Shown here in pieces: positions 1-7,207 of a stretch of DNA of 9,202 nucleotides; position 1 is the stretch's first letter, and every line of letters starts with the position of its first letter. The notes below the pieces were generated by a model. That model did not search any database. It saw only the letters and a list, made by a program, of their open reading frames with translations, and was not told the DNA's origin. Both the position numbers and the translations under genes were made by a program. Source of the stretch: Lutibacter sp. (GTDB taxonomy: Bacteria > Bacteroidota > Bacteroidia > Flavobacteriales > Flavobacteriaceae); NCBI GenBank assembly GCA_030599055.1, contig JAUVOS010000094.1, positions 1 to 9,202 on the forward strand, in the 5' to 3' direction.

Positions 1-29
1 CTATAAAACGATTTGTGACTAAATATTAG
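1..29 (+). other. Probable 3' end of an upstream gene plus spacer
   Basis: The first bases hold stop codons in all three forward frames: TAA at 4-6, TAA at 20-22 and TAG at 27-29. The longest visible tails would end in YKTICD or IKRFVTKY, so an upstream + strand gene may end here only a few bases before the next start. That would make the first full gene internal to an operon. Too little is present to choose the frame or name a product, and the stretch could equally be plain spacer. No Bacteroidota-type promoter was recognised in it. Confidence 0.3.
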
Positions 30-37
30 AATAGGTA

Positions 38-1162
38 ATGAGTCTGACAATTAAAGAAATAACAACTAAAAAGGAAATAAAGGAATTTATTAAATTTCCT
101 GATAAGTTAAATTCGTCAAATGAGTTTTATATTCCTACTATACATTCAAAAGAGATGCAAACATTTTCTTTTGACAAAAATCCTGCTTTTGAATTTTGTA
201 GGGTGAAATATTGGTTGGCAATAAATAACAGTGTAGTCGTCGGAAGAGTAGCAGGAATAATTAATGATAAATACAATGCAAAACATCATATTAAATATGC
301 AAGATTTGGTTGGTTAGATTTTATTGAAGATACTGAAGTAATAAGATTATTATTACAAACAGTTGAAAAATGGGCAATAACTGAAAAGATGAACACATTA
401 CAGGGACCTATTGGGTTTATTTCGTTTGATCCATCAGGTATTCTTGTTGAAGGTTTTAATGAAATGCCAACATCATTTGCTCACTATAATTTTCCTTACT
501 ATTCAAAACTAATTGAAAAATTAGGATACAAAAAAGACGTTGATTGGGTTGAATTTCGCATGAAAATGCCCGATAGAATCCCTGAACAAGTCTTGAAACT
601 TTCCGAAATAATTCAAAAACGATATGGCTTACATCAACTTAAAATAAAAAAATCAAAAGATTTGTTTGGATATTTAGACAAACTCTTTGATGTCCTTAAC
701 GAATCGTATAAAGATTTATATGCTTTTACTGAATTAACCAAAAAACAAAAAGATTATTTGATAAAAGATTTTATCTCTATAATAAATCCAGATTATATTT
801 CAATAGTGCTTGATAATGAAGATCAAGTTATTGCTTTTGGTGTAGCGATTCCATCTATGTCCAAAGCTCTAAAAAAATCAAAAGGGAGGTTATTTCCTTT
901 TGGATATTATAGGGTATGGCGAGCTTTACGAAAAAACGATACTGCTGATTTATTATTACTTGGCGTTATCCCACAATATAAAAATAAAGGAGTCCCAGCA
1001 ATAATGTTTGAAAAAATCGGACAAAGTTTCCTGAAGAATAAAATAAAATATTTAGAAACAACTCGTGAGCTTGAAAATAATAATAACATTAAACAATTAT
1101 GGACAAAATACGAATCTCGACAGCATAAAAGAAGTAGATGTTATATTAAGAAACTTAACTAA
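38..1162 (+). CDS. GNAT-fold N-acyltransferase, YghO / bacterial ceramide synthase-like
   Basis: A 374-residue soluble protein with no signal peptide or membrane segment. An in-frame TAG at 32-34 makes the ATG at 38 the first usable start. Residues 121-155 carry a block (LQGP, then GILVEGF, then NFPYY) followed by LIEKLGYKKDVDW, which I recognise as the signature of the YghO-type family. The C-terminal part has a GNAT acyl-CoA/ACP-binding-like turn (LGVIPQYKNKGVPA, residues 308-321) and ends in a helix-strand pair (ELENNNNIKQLW...). From family knowledge, a Caulobacter member of this group acts as bacterial ceramide synthase, putting a fatty acyl chain on a long-chain amine, while many Bacteroidota members are annotated only as hypothetical or N-acetyltransferase. 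Its place 5 bp before two lysophospholipid-type acyltransferases supports a lipid acylation role. The exact substrate is inference; an ordinary small-molecule acetyltransferase cannot be excluded. Confidence 0.75.
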   Translation: MSLTIKEITTKKEIKEFIKFPDKLNSSNEFYIPTIHSKEMQTFSFDKNPAFEFCRVKYWLAINNSVVVGRVAGIINDKYNAKHHIKYARFGWLDFIEDTEVIRLLLQTVEKWAITEKMNTLQGPIGFISFDPSGILVEGFNEMPTSFAHYNFPYYSKLIEKLGYKKDVDWVEFRMKMPDRIPEQVLKLSEIIQKRYGLHQLKIKKSKDLFGYLDKLFDVLNESYKDLYAFTELTKKQKDYLIKDFISIINPDYISIVLDNEDQVIAFGVAIPSMSKALKKSKGRLFPFGYYRVWRALRKNDTADLLLLGVIPQYKNKGVPAIMFEKIGQSFLKNKIKYLETTRELENNNNIKQLWTKYESRQHKRSRCYIKKLN

Positions 1163-1167
1163 AACAA

Positions 1168-1719
1168 ATGAATACACTTGCTAAAATCATGCTGTTAATT
1201 CTGGGCTGGAAAACAAAAGGGAGTTTTCCAAATCTACCTAAATCAATTGTAATATTTGCACCCCATACAAGTTATTGGGATAGCTTGTATGGCAAACTAT
1301 TTTTTATGCAATCTGCTGTAAATCATAAATTTATAACAAAGAGTGAATACTTTAAATTTCCTCAAAATATCCTTCTCAATCTATATGGCTCAATTCCTGT
1401 TTCACACAACAGAAAATATGTAGCAGAAATAGCACAATTAATAAAATCGCAGAATGACATACATATAGTGATTTCCCCTGAAGGAAAATTAGCAAAAACA
1501 ATTCGTTGGAAAAAAGGGTTTTATTATATGGCAACAAGTGCAAATGTCCCAATAGTTGTAGGGTATATTGATTATAAGAAAAAAGAGGTGGGAATCAAAG
1601 GTGTAGTTAATAATATGAATAATTTAGATAGCACCTTTAGCCAAATAAATAAGATGTATAAAGATGTGGTAGCTAAGCATCCTGAAGAGTTTGTGTTAGA
1701 CACACGATATAGTGCTTAA
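1168..1719 (+). CDS. Short PlsC-like acyltransferase with altered acceptor motifs
   Basis: A 183-residue member of the lysophospholipid (1-acylglycerol-3-phosphate) acyltransferase superfamily, starting 5 bp after the GNAT gene. The catalytic H-x4-D motif is intact (HTSYWD, His33 and Asp38). Motif II, usually ending in (V/I)DR in this family, reads PVSHNR (Ser79-Arg82), and motif III, usually PEGTR, reads PEGKL (residues 104-108). Those motifs normally contact the acceptor's phosphate, so this copy probably uses a different acceptor or is impaired. The conserved downstream WKKGFYYMA (114-122) and VPIVVGYIDYKKKEVGIKGVV region remain. It is shorter than typical PlsC (about 240 aa) and lacks an obvious N-terminal membrane anchor, like other short Bacteroidota members; it would act at the inner face of the cytoplasmic membrane. 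It is about 40% identical by hand alignment to the next gene, so the pair arose by tandem duplication. Confidence 0.82.
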   Translation: MNTLAKIMLLILGWKTKGSFPNLPKSIVIFAPHTSYWDSLYGKLFFMQSAVNHKFITKSEYFKFPQNILLNLYGSIPVSHNRKYVAEIAQLIKSQNDIHIVISPEGKLAKTIRWKKGFYYMATSANVPIVVGYIDYKKKEVGIKGVVNNMNNLDSTFSQINKMYKDVVAKHPEEFVLDTRYSA

Positions 1720-1732
1720 AACTTAAGAGTAA

Positions 1733-2290
1733 ATGAAAAGAATCTCTAAAATAATATTAGAAATCGTTGGTTGGAAATTAGTAGGAGAATTTCCTGATAT
1801 AAAAAAAAGTGTAGTCGTTTTAGCACCTCACACCAGTTATTGGGATTTTATTGTTGGAAAATTATATCTCAGTGCAAGAGGAATTAACAATCATACTTTA
1901 ATGAAAAAAGAAGCCTTTTTTTTTCCACTCAGTTTAATTTTAAAAGTCTTAGGTGCTATACCTGTAGATAGAAAAAATAAGAAGAGTAACATGGTTACTC
2001 AGGTAGCCAAAAGAATCAAACAACAGGATGAATTAAACCTATTTATTGCACCAGAAGGAACAAGAAAAAGAAAAAACTATTGGAAAAAAGGTTTTTATCA
2101 TATCGCTAAACAAGCAGAAGTTCCAATTGTGATGAGTTTTATCGACTATAAGAATAAAGAAGTGGGCATACAAGGTGTTGTCAAAAACACAAACACAATT
2201 AAAGACACAATGACAGAAATAAATAATTTTTATAAAAAAATTAATCCTAAGCATATTGCGTATTTTACTTTGGATGAAGATACTAACTAA
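1733..2290 (+). CDS. Short PlsC-like lysophospholipid acyltransferase
   Basis: A 185-residue paralogue of the preceding gene, 13 bp downstream of it. It keeps all the expected family motifs: HTSYWD (His33, Asp38), GAIPVDR (residues 74-80) and APEGTR (106-111), followed by WKKGFYHIA and VPIVMSFIDYKNKEVGIQGVV. It should therefore be a working acyltransferase moving a fatty acyl chain from acyl-ACP or acyl-CoA to a hydroxyl on a phosphate-bearing or similar lipid acceptor at the inner leaflet. There is no signal peptide and no clear membrane span. The family is large, and comparable small enzymes occur in aryl polyene, ornithine-lipid and general phospholipid loci, so the acceptor is not determined. 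Being next to a carrier-like gene and an RND exporter argues for a specialised lipid rather than housekeeping phosphatidic acid synthesis. Confidence 0.87.
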   Translation: MKRISKIILEIVGWKLVGEFPDIKKSVVVLAPHTSYWDFIVGKLYLSARGINNHTLMKKEAFFFPLSLILKVLGAIPVDRKNKKSNMVTQVAKRIKQQDELNLFIAPEGTRKRKNYWKKGFYHIAKQAEVPIVMSFIDYKNKEVGIQGVVKNTNTIKDTMTEINNFYKKINPKHIAYFTLDEDTN

Positions 2291-2334
2291 TTTTTTTAAC
2301 CCAAAACTGACTAAAAAACGATAATAGTATAAAT

Positions 2335-2571
2335 ATGGCAAGATTATTGATAAATATGATAAGTAAATTATCAAATACTAAAGAAACCGATATTGATTTG
2401 ACAACTACATTTGAATATATAGGATTTGATATTATTGATTTAGCCGAACTAATTATGATAATAGAAGATAAATTAGAGATTAACGCAAGTATTGACACCT
2501 ATTATTCAAAAACAGTAGGAGAACTAATTAATCACATTAATAAATCAAACAAAGTAGTACAACTAAACTAA
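2335..2571 (+). CDS. Acyl-carrier-protein homologue lacking the phosphopantetheine serine
   Basis: A 78-residue protein with the ACP pattern: a short helix I, then TFEYIGFDIIDLAELIMIIEDKLEI (residues 25-49), then TVGELINHI (60-68). It aligns without gaps to the usual F-x-x-L-G-x-D-S-L-D-x-x-E-L segment of carrier proteins, but the Ser of the DSL motif is Ile33 (codon ATT at 2431-2433), giving G-F-D-I-I-D. No other serine lies at the start of helix II, so it should not accept a 4'-phosphopantetheine arm. The ATG at 2335 is the only start after an in-frame TGA at 2308-2310; the 44-bp gap before it is the largest in the operon. It may serve as a protein-protein adaptor or regulator for the flanking acyltransferases or exporter, or be a decayed carrier. 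The reading frame is open and the rest of the fold is well kept, which favours selection over decay. Confidence 0.8.
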   Translation: MARLLINMISKLSNTKETDIDLTTTFEYIGFDIIDLAELIMIIEDKLEINASIDTYYSKTVGELINHINKSNKVVQLN

Positions 2572-2582
2572 ACCAAAAGTAA

Positions 2583-4841
2583 ATGAACAAACTAGCAAAA
2601 GGAATAATAAAACTTAAATGGGTAATTATTATTATAGTTATTGGCTTAACCGCATTTTTGGGGTATCAAATTAAAGACCTTAAAATTGATTCTGACATCA
2701 TAAGTTCCTTACCTGATGATGATCCTGCGGCGCTATTATATAAAAATATTGGAAAAGAATTTGGTGGTAACGATATGGGAATGATTATCATTGAAACAGA
2801 TGATGTTTTCAAAAAAGAGGTTATTGAATATGTAAAACAGATTACAGATACCTTAAGTGTTTCAGATGGAATAGCAACGATTACCAGCCTTACAAATGTA
2901 CTTGATATTAAAGGTGATGAATGGGGAATTGAAATAGGAACGCTACTTGATGAATATGACTTACCTGACACAACTTCAGAATTAGCAGCTTTAAAAGACA
3001 GGGTTTTTTCTAAAGATATGTATAAAGGAACTTTAGTGTCAGAAGATGGAACTTCTACGTTAATTCTTTTTACAATGGCAGATGGCGTAGATAAACAAGC
3101 TGTTGCCAAAAACATTAAAGAAAAAATAACAAAAATTGGTATTCCTGAAAAATTGTATTTTGGAGGATTACCATTTATGATGAATGATATTTCATCTTTA
3201 ATCGTATCGGATATAGTGCGATTAATTCCCATAACTTTTTTACTGATAACCTTTATTCTTTTCCTTGCTTTTAAAACAGCAAGAGGTGTTATTTTACCCA
3301 TGCTTACAGCAGCATTATCTGTTATTTGGGTACTTGGCACAATGGTGTTGTTTGGTTATGAATTGTCCATGATTTCTAATATAACACCCATAATACTGCT
3401 TGCGGTGGGAAGTGCTTATACCATACATGTAATAAATAGAATAAACACAACAGCAGATAGCGATAGAAAAAAAGCATTAATTAAGGCATTAACCTATATA
3501 ACAATTCCTGTTGTTTTAGCGGGATTAACAACTATGATTGGCTTCGTTTCATTTGTGTTTGGTGCATATCTAGGCATTATTCGTGATTTTGGAATATTTA
3601 CTGCTTTAGGTGTAGTTTATGCTTTGTTACTGTCTATATTTTTTGTGCCCGCTATTATCGCCGCATTGGCAATGTATAGAAAACCAAAAGAGCAAGTAAA
3701 TGATGATAAAGAAAAGAAATCAATTTTAAATAATCTTATTCTTTTTCCATTAAACAACTTATTGCACAAGCATCCTAAATATATATTGACAGCATGGACG
3801 TTATTTATGATTTTGAGTATTGGTGGTGCTTTTCTTGTAGAAAGAGAGATTAACATGGCAGAATATTTCAAAAAAGGAAATCCTACAAGGGTAACAGAAG
3901 ATATAATGCAAGAAAAGTTTGGCGGATCACAACCCGTTTATATCTCATTTAAAGGTGATATTCAAAGTCCTGATGTCTTAAAAATGATGATTAAAACAGA
4001 AGACCACATGAAAGCTTTTCCTGCAATAGACCGTACACAATCTATTGCCGATTTAGTGCAAGAAATGAATGATGTAATGGGAGAAGGAAAAAGAATTCCC
4101 GATGAACGAGCTAAAGTTGAAAATCTTTGGTTCTTGTTAGATGGTCAAGATATAATGCCACAGTTGGTTTCTGATGAACTTGACAAAGCAATTATTCAAT
4201 CAAAATTTGCCTCAACAGATAGTAAAGTACTAAATGAATTTGTGACATATATGGATGATTTTGTTACAAAAAACTCAACAGACGATTGCCAAATTGAGGT
4301 TACAGGAATGCCTTCAGTTTATTCTAAATTAGATCAAAGCCTTATAGACAGTCAAAAGAGTAGCTTAATCATTGCTATTATTATGGTGCTATTAATCGTA
4401 GGTGTCATATTTCGTTCTCTTATTAAAGGAGTGTATGCAGCAATTCCAATTATTGCCACAATTATTATCCTATTCGGATTTATGGGCGTAACAGGCATAC
4501 CATTAGATATAGCAACTGTACTTGTGGCCAGTGTTGCCTTAGGTATCGGAATTGATTATTCTATTCATATTATTACGCACTTTTCAAGTGTATATAGAAA
4601 CACAGGAAAACTAGATGAAGCTATGGAAGAAACTATTATGATAAGTGGAAAAGCCATTGTAATAAACGTAGTTTCTGTTGCCGCAGGTTTTTTAGTCTTA
4701 ATATTCTCAGAGATGGTTCCTTTACAAAACTTTGGATTACTCGTTGCCATGAGTATGATAGGTTCTGGGCTAGGAGCTTTAACCTTATTACCCGTTATTT
4801 TGATATTACACTACAGAAGACAAGAAAGAATTAATAAATAA
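2583..4841 (+). CDS. RND superfamily (MMPL/HAE3-type) lipid exporter
   Basis: A 752-residue inner-membrane protein with the two-fold RND layout. One transmembrane helix lies near residues 12-28, then a periplasmic domain to about 205, then five membrane helices around 210-365. The second half repeats this: a helix near 400-418, a second periplasmic loop to about 590, and a final five-helix bundle. The TM10 motif GIGIDYSIH (654-662, Asp658-Tyr659) is the usual proton-relay pair; the matching first-half motif is VGSAYTIH (275-282), with no acidic residue. It belongs to the predicted RND exporters (COG1033-like) linked to lipids and hydrophobic molecules, not to drug pumps, which are about 1,000 aa. 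The gene is 11 bp after the carrier homologue and 36 bp before a LolA-like gene, a recurrent pairing for lipid export. Its cargo is presumably the product of the surrounding enzymes. Confidence 0.9.
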   Translation: MNKLAKGIIKLKWVIIIIVIGLTAFLGYQIKDLKIDSDIISSLPDDDPAALLYKNIGKEFGGNDMGMIIIETDDVFKKEVIEYVKQITDTLSVSDGIATITSLTNVLDIKGDEWGIEIGTLLDEYDLPDTTSELAALKDRVFSKDMYKGTLVSEDGTSTLILFTMADGVDKQAVAKNIKEKITKIGIPEKLYFGGLPFMMNDISSLIVSDIVRLIPITFLLITFILFLAFKTARGVILPMLTAALSVIWVLGTMVLFGYELSMISNITPIILLAVGSAYTIHVINRINTTADSDRKKALIKALTYITIPVVLAGLTTMIGFVSFVFGAYLGIIRDFGIFTALGVVYALLLSIFFVPAIIAALAMYRKPKEQVNDDKEKKSILNNLILFPLNNLLHKHPKYILTAWTLFMILSIGGAFLVEREINMAEYFKKGNPTRVTEDIMQEKFGGSQPVYISFKGDIQSPDVLKMMIKTEDHMKAFPAIDRTQSIADLVQEMNDVMGEGKRIPDERAKVENLWFLLDGQDIMPQLVSDELDKAIIQSKFASTDSKVLNEFVTYMDDFVTKNSTDDCQIEVTGMPSVYSKLDQSLIDSQKSSLIIAIIMVLLIVGVIFRSLIKGVYAAIPIIATIIILFGFMGVTGIPLDIATVLVASVALGIGIDYSIHIITHFSSVYRNTGKLDEAMEETIMISGKAIVINVVSVAAGFLVLIFSEMVPLQNFGLLVAMSMIGSGLGALTLLPVILILHYRRQERINK

Positions 4842-4877
4842 TAATACAATTAAATATAAATTAAAAATCAAATAAAA

Positions 4878-5612
4878 ATGACAAATTTAAAATTATCAGT
4901 ACTCGTATTCGCATCAATCCTATTTGTAGGGTTTAGTGCAAACGCACAAGACGCCAAAAGCATTTTAAACAAAATGGATAACGTAATGTATTCCCCTAAA
5001 GATATGACAGGGAAAACAAAAATTGTTCTAATTGATAAAGCAGGAAAAGAAAAAACACGTGAAGCAAATATTGTTCAAAAAGGAAATGACAAACGTATTT
5101 TCAGGTTTACAGCTCCTTCATCACAAGCAGGAATAGCCGTTTTATCATTACCCAAAGATGTAATGTATTTATATATGCCAGCTTTTGGAAAAGAGCGTAG
5201 AATTTCATCATCAGTTAAAAAAAATAATTTCGCAGGAACCGATTTTTCTTATGATGATATGGAATCTAAACCTTATGCTGAAAAATACACACCAAAGTTG
5301 ATTAAAACTGAAAGCAATGCCTATGTTTTAGAATTAACACCGCTATCACCAAAATCAGCATACTCTAAAGTAATAGTTAGTGTTGAAAAAACAAATTTAT
5401 ATCCTAAAACTATGGATTATTATGATAAAGGTGGAAAAAAAATAAAAGAAGCCGTTTATACTTATGTCAAAATTGGGAAATATTGGAATGCTCAAGAAAT
5501 TAAAATGACCGATTTTAAGAAAAATCATATCACTAGAATGATTATGTCAAATGTCAAATATGACCAAAATTTGTCAGATGATGAGTTTACTGTTCGTAAA
5601 TTGAAACAATAA
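4878..5612 (+). CDS. Periplasmic LolA-like outer-membrane lipid/lipoprotein-sorting protein
   Basis: A 244-residue secreted protein. The signal peptide is clear (hydrophobic residues 5-20, then SANAQ-D, cleavage around 23-24), and there is no lipobox cysteine. The mature part matches the LolA_like family: FTAPSSQAGIAVLSL (77-91), YLYMPAFGKERRIS (97-110) and NFAGTDFSYDDM (117-128), followed by beta-strand-rich sequence ending in LSDDEFTVRKL. Members have the half-barrel fold of LolA/LolB, which holds acyl chains. They often sit beside RND/MMPL exporters, as here, and are thought to pass a lipid or lipidated cargo across the periplasm. The 36-bp AT-rich gap upstream shows no hairpin or promoter-like box. 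The family name says lipoprotein sorting, but in this context a lipid cargo is more likely; that is inference. Confidence 0.88.
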   Translation: MTNLKLSVLVFASILFVGFSANAQDAKSILNKMDNVMYSPKDMTGKTKIVLIDKAGKEKTREANIVQKGNDKRIFRFTAPSSQAGIAVLSLPKDVMYLYMPAFGKERRISSSVKKNNFAGTDFSYDDMESKPYAEKYTPKLIKTESNAYVLELTPLSPKSAYSKVIVSVEKTNLYPKTMDYYDKGGKKIKEAVYTYVKIGKYWNAQEIKMTDFKKNHITRMIMSNVKYDQNLSDDEFTVRKLKQ

Positions 5613-5620
5613 TAAATATA

Positions 5621-6496
5621 ATGAAGCAATCTGTTGCATTGGTATTATCCAGTGGTGGGTCTAAAGGACTTGCACATATAGGGGTTATTAACGAATTAGA
5701 AAGACAAGGTTTTGAAATAACCTCTATATCTGGTTCGTCTATAGGCTCTGTTATTGGCGGAATTCATGCGATGGGAAAATTACCCGAATATACAATTTGG
5801 CTAAGAGCCTTAAACAAAAAATTGATTTGGGGTCTAATGGATTTTAATTTCTCTACCAAAGGTCTATTAAAAGGCGTCAAAGTATTCGATAAAATGAAAG
5901 TTTTTATTCCTGATATGCCTATTGAAGAAATGAAAATTCCCTTTACAGCCGTAGCTACTGATATTATTAATGAAAAAGAAGTGGTTTTTAATACGGGTAG
6001 TTTTTATGAATCGATTAGAGCTTCGGTATCAATCCCCACTATAATCACACCTGTAAAATATAAAGATACTTTTCTGATTGATGGTGGTGTGCTTAATCCT
6101 ATTCCAATAGAACATGTAATCCGTAAACAAAGTGATATTCTAGTAGTTGTTAATTTATATGGAGAAAAAGTAAAGACCGTTTCTAACACTAAAACTAAGG
6201 AAACTAAAAAAAGCAGTAACAGTATGCTAAATAGTTTTGCAGGAAGCGTTAACCGATTAATTAGTTCAGGAGACAAAAGCAGTATAGGATATTTTTCTCT
6301 TTTAAACAGCACAACTAATGCTATGGTTCATAAATTGGCAAAGCACAATATAGAAAAGCATCAACCAGACATTGTTATTAATATTCCACATAATGCGGCA
6401 AGCACTTTTGATTTTCATAAAGCAGATGAATTAATTGCAATGGGAGAAAAAGCAACCAGTCAAGAAATTTCTAATTATTTAAACGCAATATCATGA
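5621..6496 (+). CDS. Patatin-like phospholipase (RssA/NTE type)
   Basis: A 291-residue serine hydrolase of the bacterial patatin family, similar in length to E. coli RssA. The oxyanion-hole loop is SSGGSKGLAHIGV (from residue 10), the nucleophile elbow is GSSIG (38-42, Ser40), and the second catalytic residue lies in DGGVLNPIP (Asp154), so the Ser-Asp dyad is complete. There is no signal peptide, which fits a cytoplasmic enzyme acting on the inner membrane. Residues about 185-215 (rich in Thr, Lys and Ser) look like a flexible insert between the catalytic part and a C-terminal segment. It likely removes acyl chains from phospholipid or from the locus product, either supplying lyso-lipid acceptors to the acyltransferases or remodelling the product. 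It starts 8 bp after the LolA-like gene, and its stop overlaps the next start by 4 bases (ATGA), suggesting translational coupling. Confidence 0.88.
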   Translation: MKQSVALVLSSGGSKGLAHIGVINELERQGFEITSISGSSIGSVIGGIHAMGKLPEYTIWLRALNKKLIWGLMDFNFSTKGLLKGVKVFDKMKVFIPDMPIEEMKIPFTAVATDIINEKEVVFNTGSFYESIRASVSIPTIITPVKYKDTFLIDGGVLNPIPIEHVIRKQSDILVVVNLYGEKVKTVSNTKTKETKKSSNSMLNSFAGSVNRLISSGDKSSIGYFSLLNSTTNAMVHKLAKHNIEKHQPDIVINIPHNAASTFDFHKADELIAMGEKATSQEISNYLNAIS

Positions 6497-6520
6497 AAAA
6501 AGCAACAGCAATAATTTGTG
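6493..6520 (+). repeat. 28-bp direct repeat, copy 1 (start of first GT2 gene)
   Basis: The first 28 bases of this glycosyltransferase gene, from the ATG, are identical to 7180-7207 at the start of the second. They encode the shared MKKATAIIC and the first base of the tenth codon. Synonymous positions are identical too, although the genes differ at nearly half of their residues overall. This suggests duplication with local sequence retention or gene conversion. Confidence 0.9.
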
Positions 6521-7176
6521 TATTTAACGAGGAAGAAACTGTTAAAAATGTTATTCTTTCTACTTCTAAAGAACAGAGCATTGATGAAATCGTAATTATT
6601 AATGATGGTTCTACTGATAAAACAGATGAGATAATAGATGAATTACAGTTACAACTTGATATTAAAGTTATCCATTTTAAAAAAAATAAAGGAAAAGGCT
6701 ATGCTATGGCAATCGGCGTTGAAAATGCAACAAACGACATGGTTGTATTTATTGATGCCGACCAAACAAGCATAACACCTGATTATACTAAACAATTAGT
6801 AGATTCCTTATTAAACAATGAATGTGACATGGTTTTAGGCTATTCTACAGTTAATATTTTAAGTAAAGATGTAAATCCATTAAAAATTTTGACAGGAGAA
6901 AGAGCTTTGTTTAAAAAAGATATAATTCCCATTTTAGATAAAATAAAAGAATCAAGATTTGGCGTAGAGACCTTATTGTATTTCTACTATATTTCTTTAG
7001 GAAAATCAATAAAATTTCTAATGATAGAAGGACTAAAACACAGAGATAAATACAAGAAAACAGCTTTTACACAAGCAACAACAAATTATATCAGTGAAGG
7101 TTGGGAAATTGTAAATACTGCTCTAAAACATTATGATTTAGTAATAAAATCAATACAAAAATCTATAATCTCTTAA
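6493..7176 (+). CDS. Family 2 glycosyltransferase (GT-A fold), first copy
   Basis: A 227-residue soluble GT2 enzyme consisting of little more than the GT-A domain. Visible motifs are the N-terminal nucleotide-binding strand (ATAIICVFNEEETV), NDGSTD (37-42), NKGKGYAMAIG (65-75), the metal-binding DAD (88-90), GERAL (135-139) and FGVET (156-160). There is no membrane helix, unlike full dolichol-phosphate mannosyl transferases, so it would act on a lipid or nucleotide-activated acceptor at the cytoplasmic face. Its start overlaps the patatin stop. It aligns to the following gene without gaps over about 220 residues, at about 55% identity by hand count. The residues after DAD (QTSI) differ from the more usual DADL..I seen in the neighbour. 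Donor sugar and acceptor are unknown. Confidence 0.88.
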   Translation: MKKATAIICVFNEEETVKNVILSTSKEQSIDEIVIINDGSTDKTDEIIDELQLQLDIKVIHFKKNKGKGYAMAIGVENATNDMVVFIDADQTSITPDYTKQLVDSLLNNECDMVLGYSTVNILSKDVNPLKILTGERALFKKDIIPILDKIKESRFGVETLLYFYYISLGKSIKFLMIEGLKHRDKYKKTAFTQATTNYISEGWEIVNTALKHYDLVIKSIQKSIIS

Positions 7177-7179
7177 ATT

Positions 7180-7207
7180 ATGAAAAAAGCAACAGCAATA
7201 ATTTGTG
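7180..7207 (+). repeat. 28-bp direct repeat, copy 2 (start of second GT2 gene)
   Basis: Identical to 6493-6520. The copies are 687 bp apart start to start, exactly one gene plus its 3-bp spacer, so homologous recombination between them would delete one glycosyltransferase and leave an intact single gene. Confidence 0.9.

Noticed and set aside
2291..2334. Possible terminator or promoter in the 44-bp gap before the carrier homologue (T-run at 2291-2297)
   Set aside because: The T-run is not preceded by a stable GC-rich hairpin, and no TTG...TAnnTTTG spacing was found. The gap looks like plain AT-rich spacer.
2039..2498. Two overlapping - strand open frames (111 and 71 codons) spanning the acyltransferase end and the carrier homologue
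   Set aside because: They overlap well-supported + strand genes, and their hydrophobic translations (Ile, Leu, Tyr, Phe) are what AT-rich DNA gives in antisense. No motif or start context supports them.
2666..3340. 224-codon open frame on the - strand inside the RND gene
   Set aside because: It lies wholly within a strongly supported membrane protein gene, its translation is low-complexity Ser/Ile/Lys-rich with no recognisable domain, and it runs against the operon. It is a shadow frame.
2335..4841. Idea that the locus is an ordinary aryl polyene/flexirubin cluster
   Set aside because: The acyltransferase, ACP, MMPL, LolA and GT2 content is suggestive, but no ketosynthase, dehydratase, ketoreductase, ligase or ammonia-lyase is in the window, the carrier lacks its serine, and the YghO-like and DUF1302-like genes are not typical. 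It stays open only if the flanks supply those genes.
4842..4877. Possible operon break in the 36-bp gap between the RND and LolA-like genes
   Set aside because: Only A/T-rich sequence is present, with no inverted repeat or -7 box. The RND-LolA functional pairing favours co-transcription.
6004..6312. 102-codon - strand open frame within the patatin gene
   Set aside because: It is antisense to a region coding the catalytic DGG motif, and the translation is a Leu/Ser-rich shadow without a known pattern.
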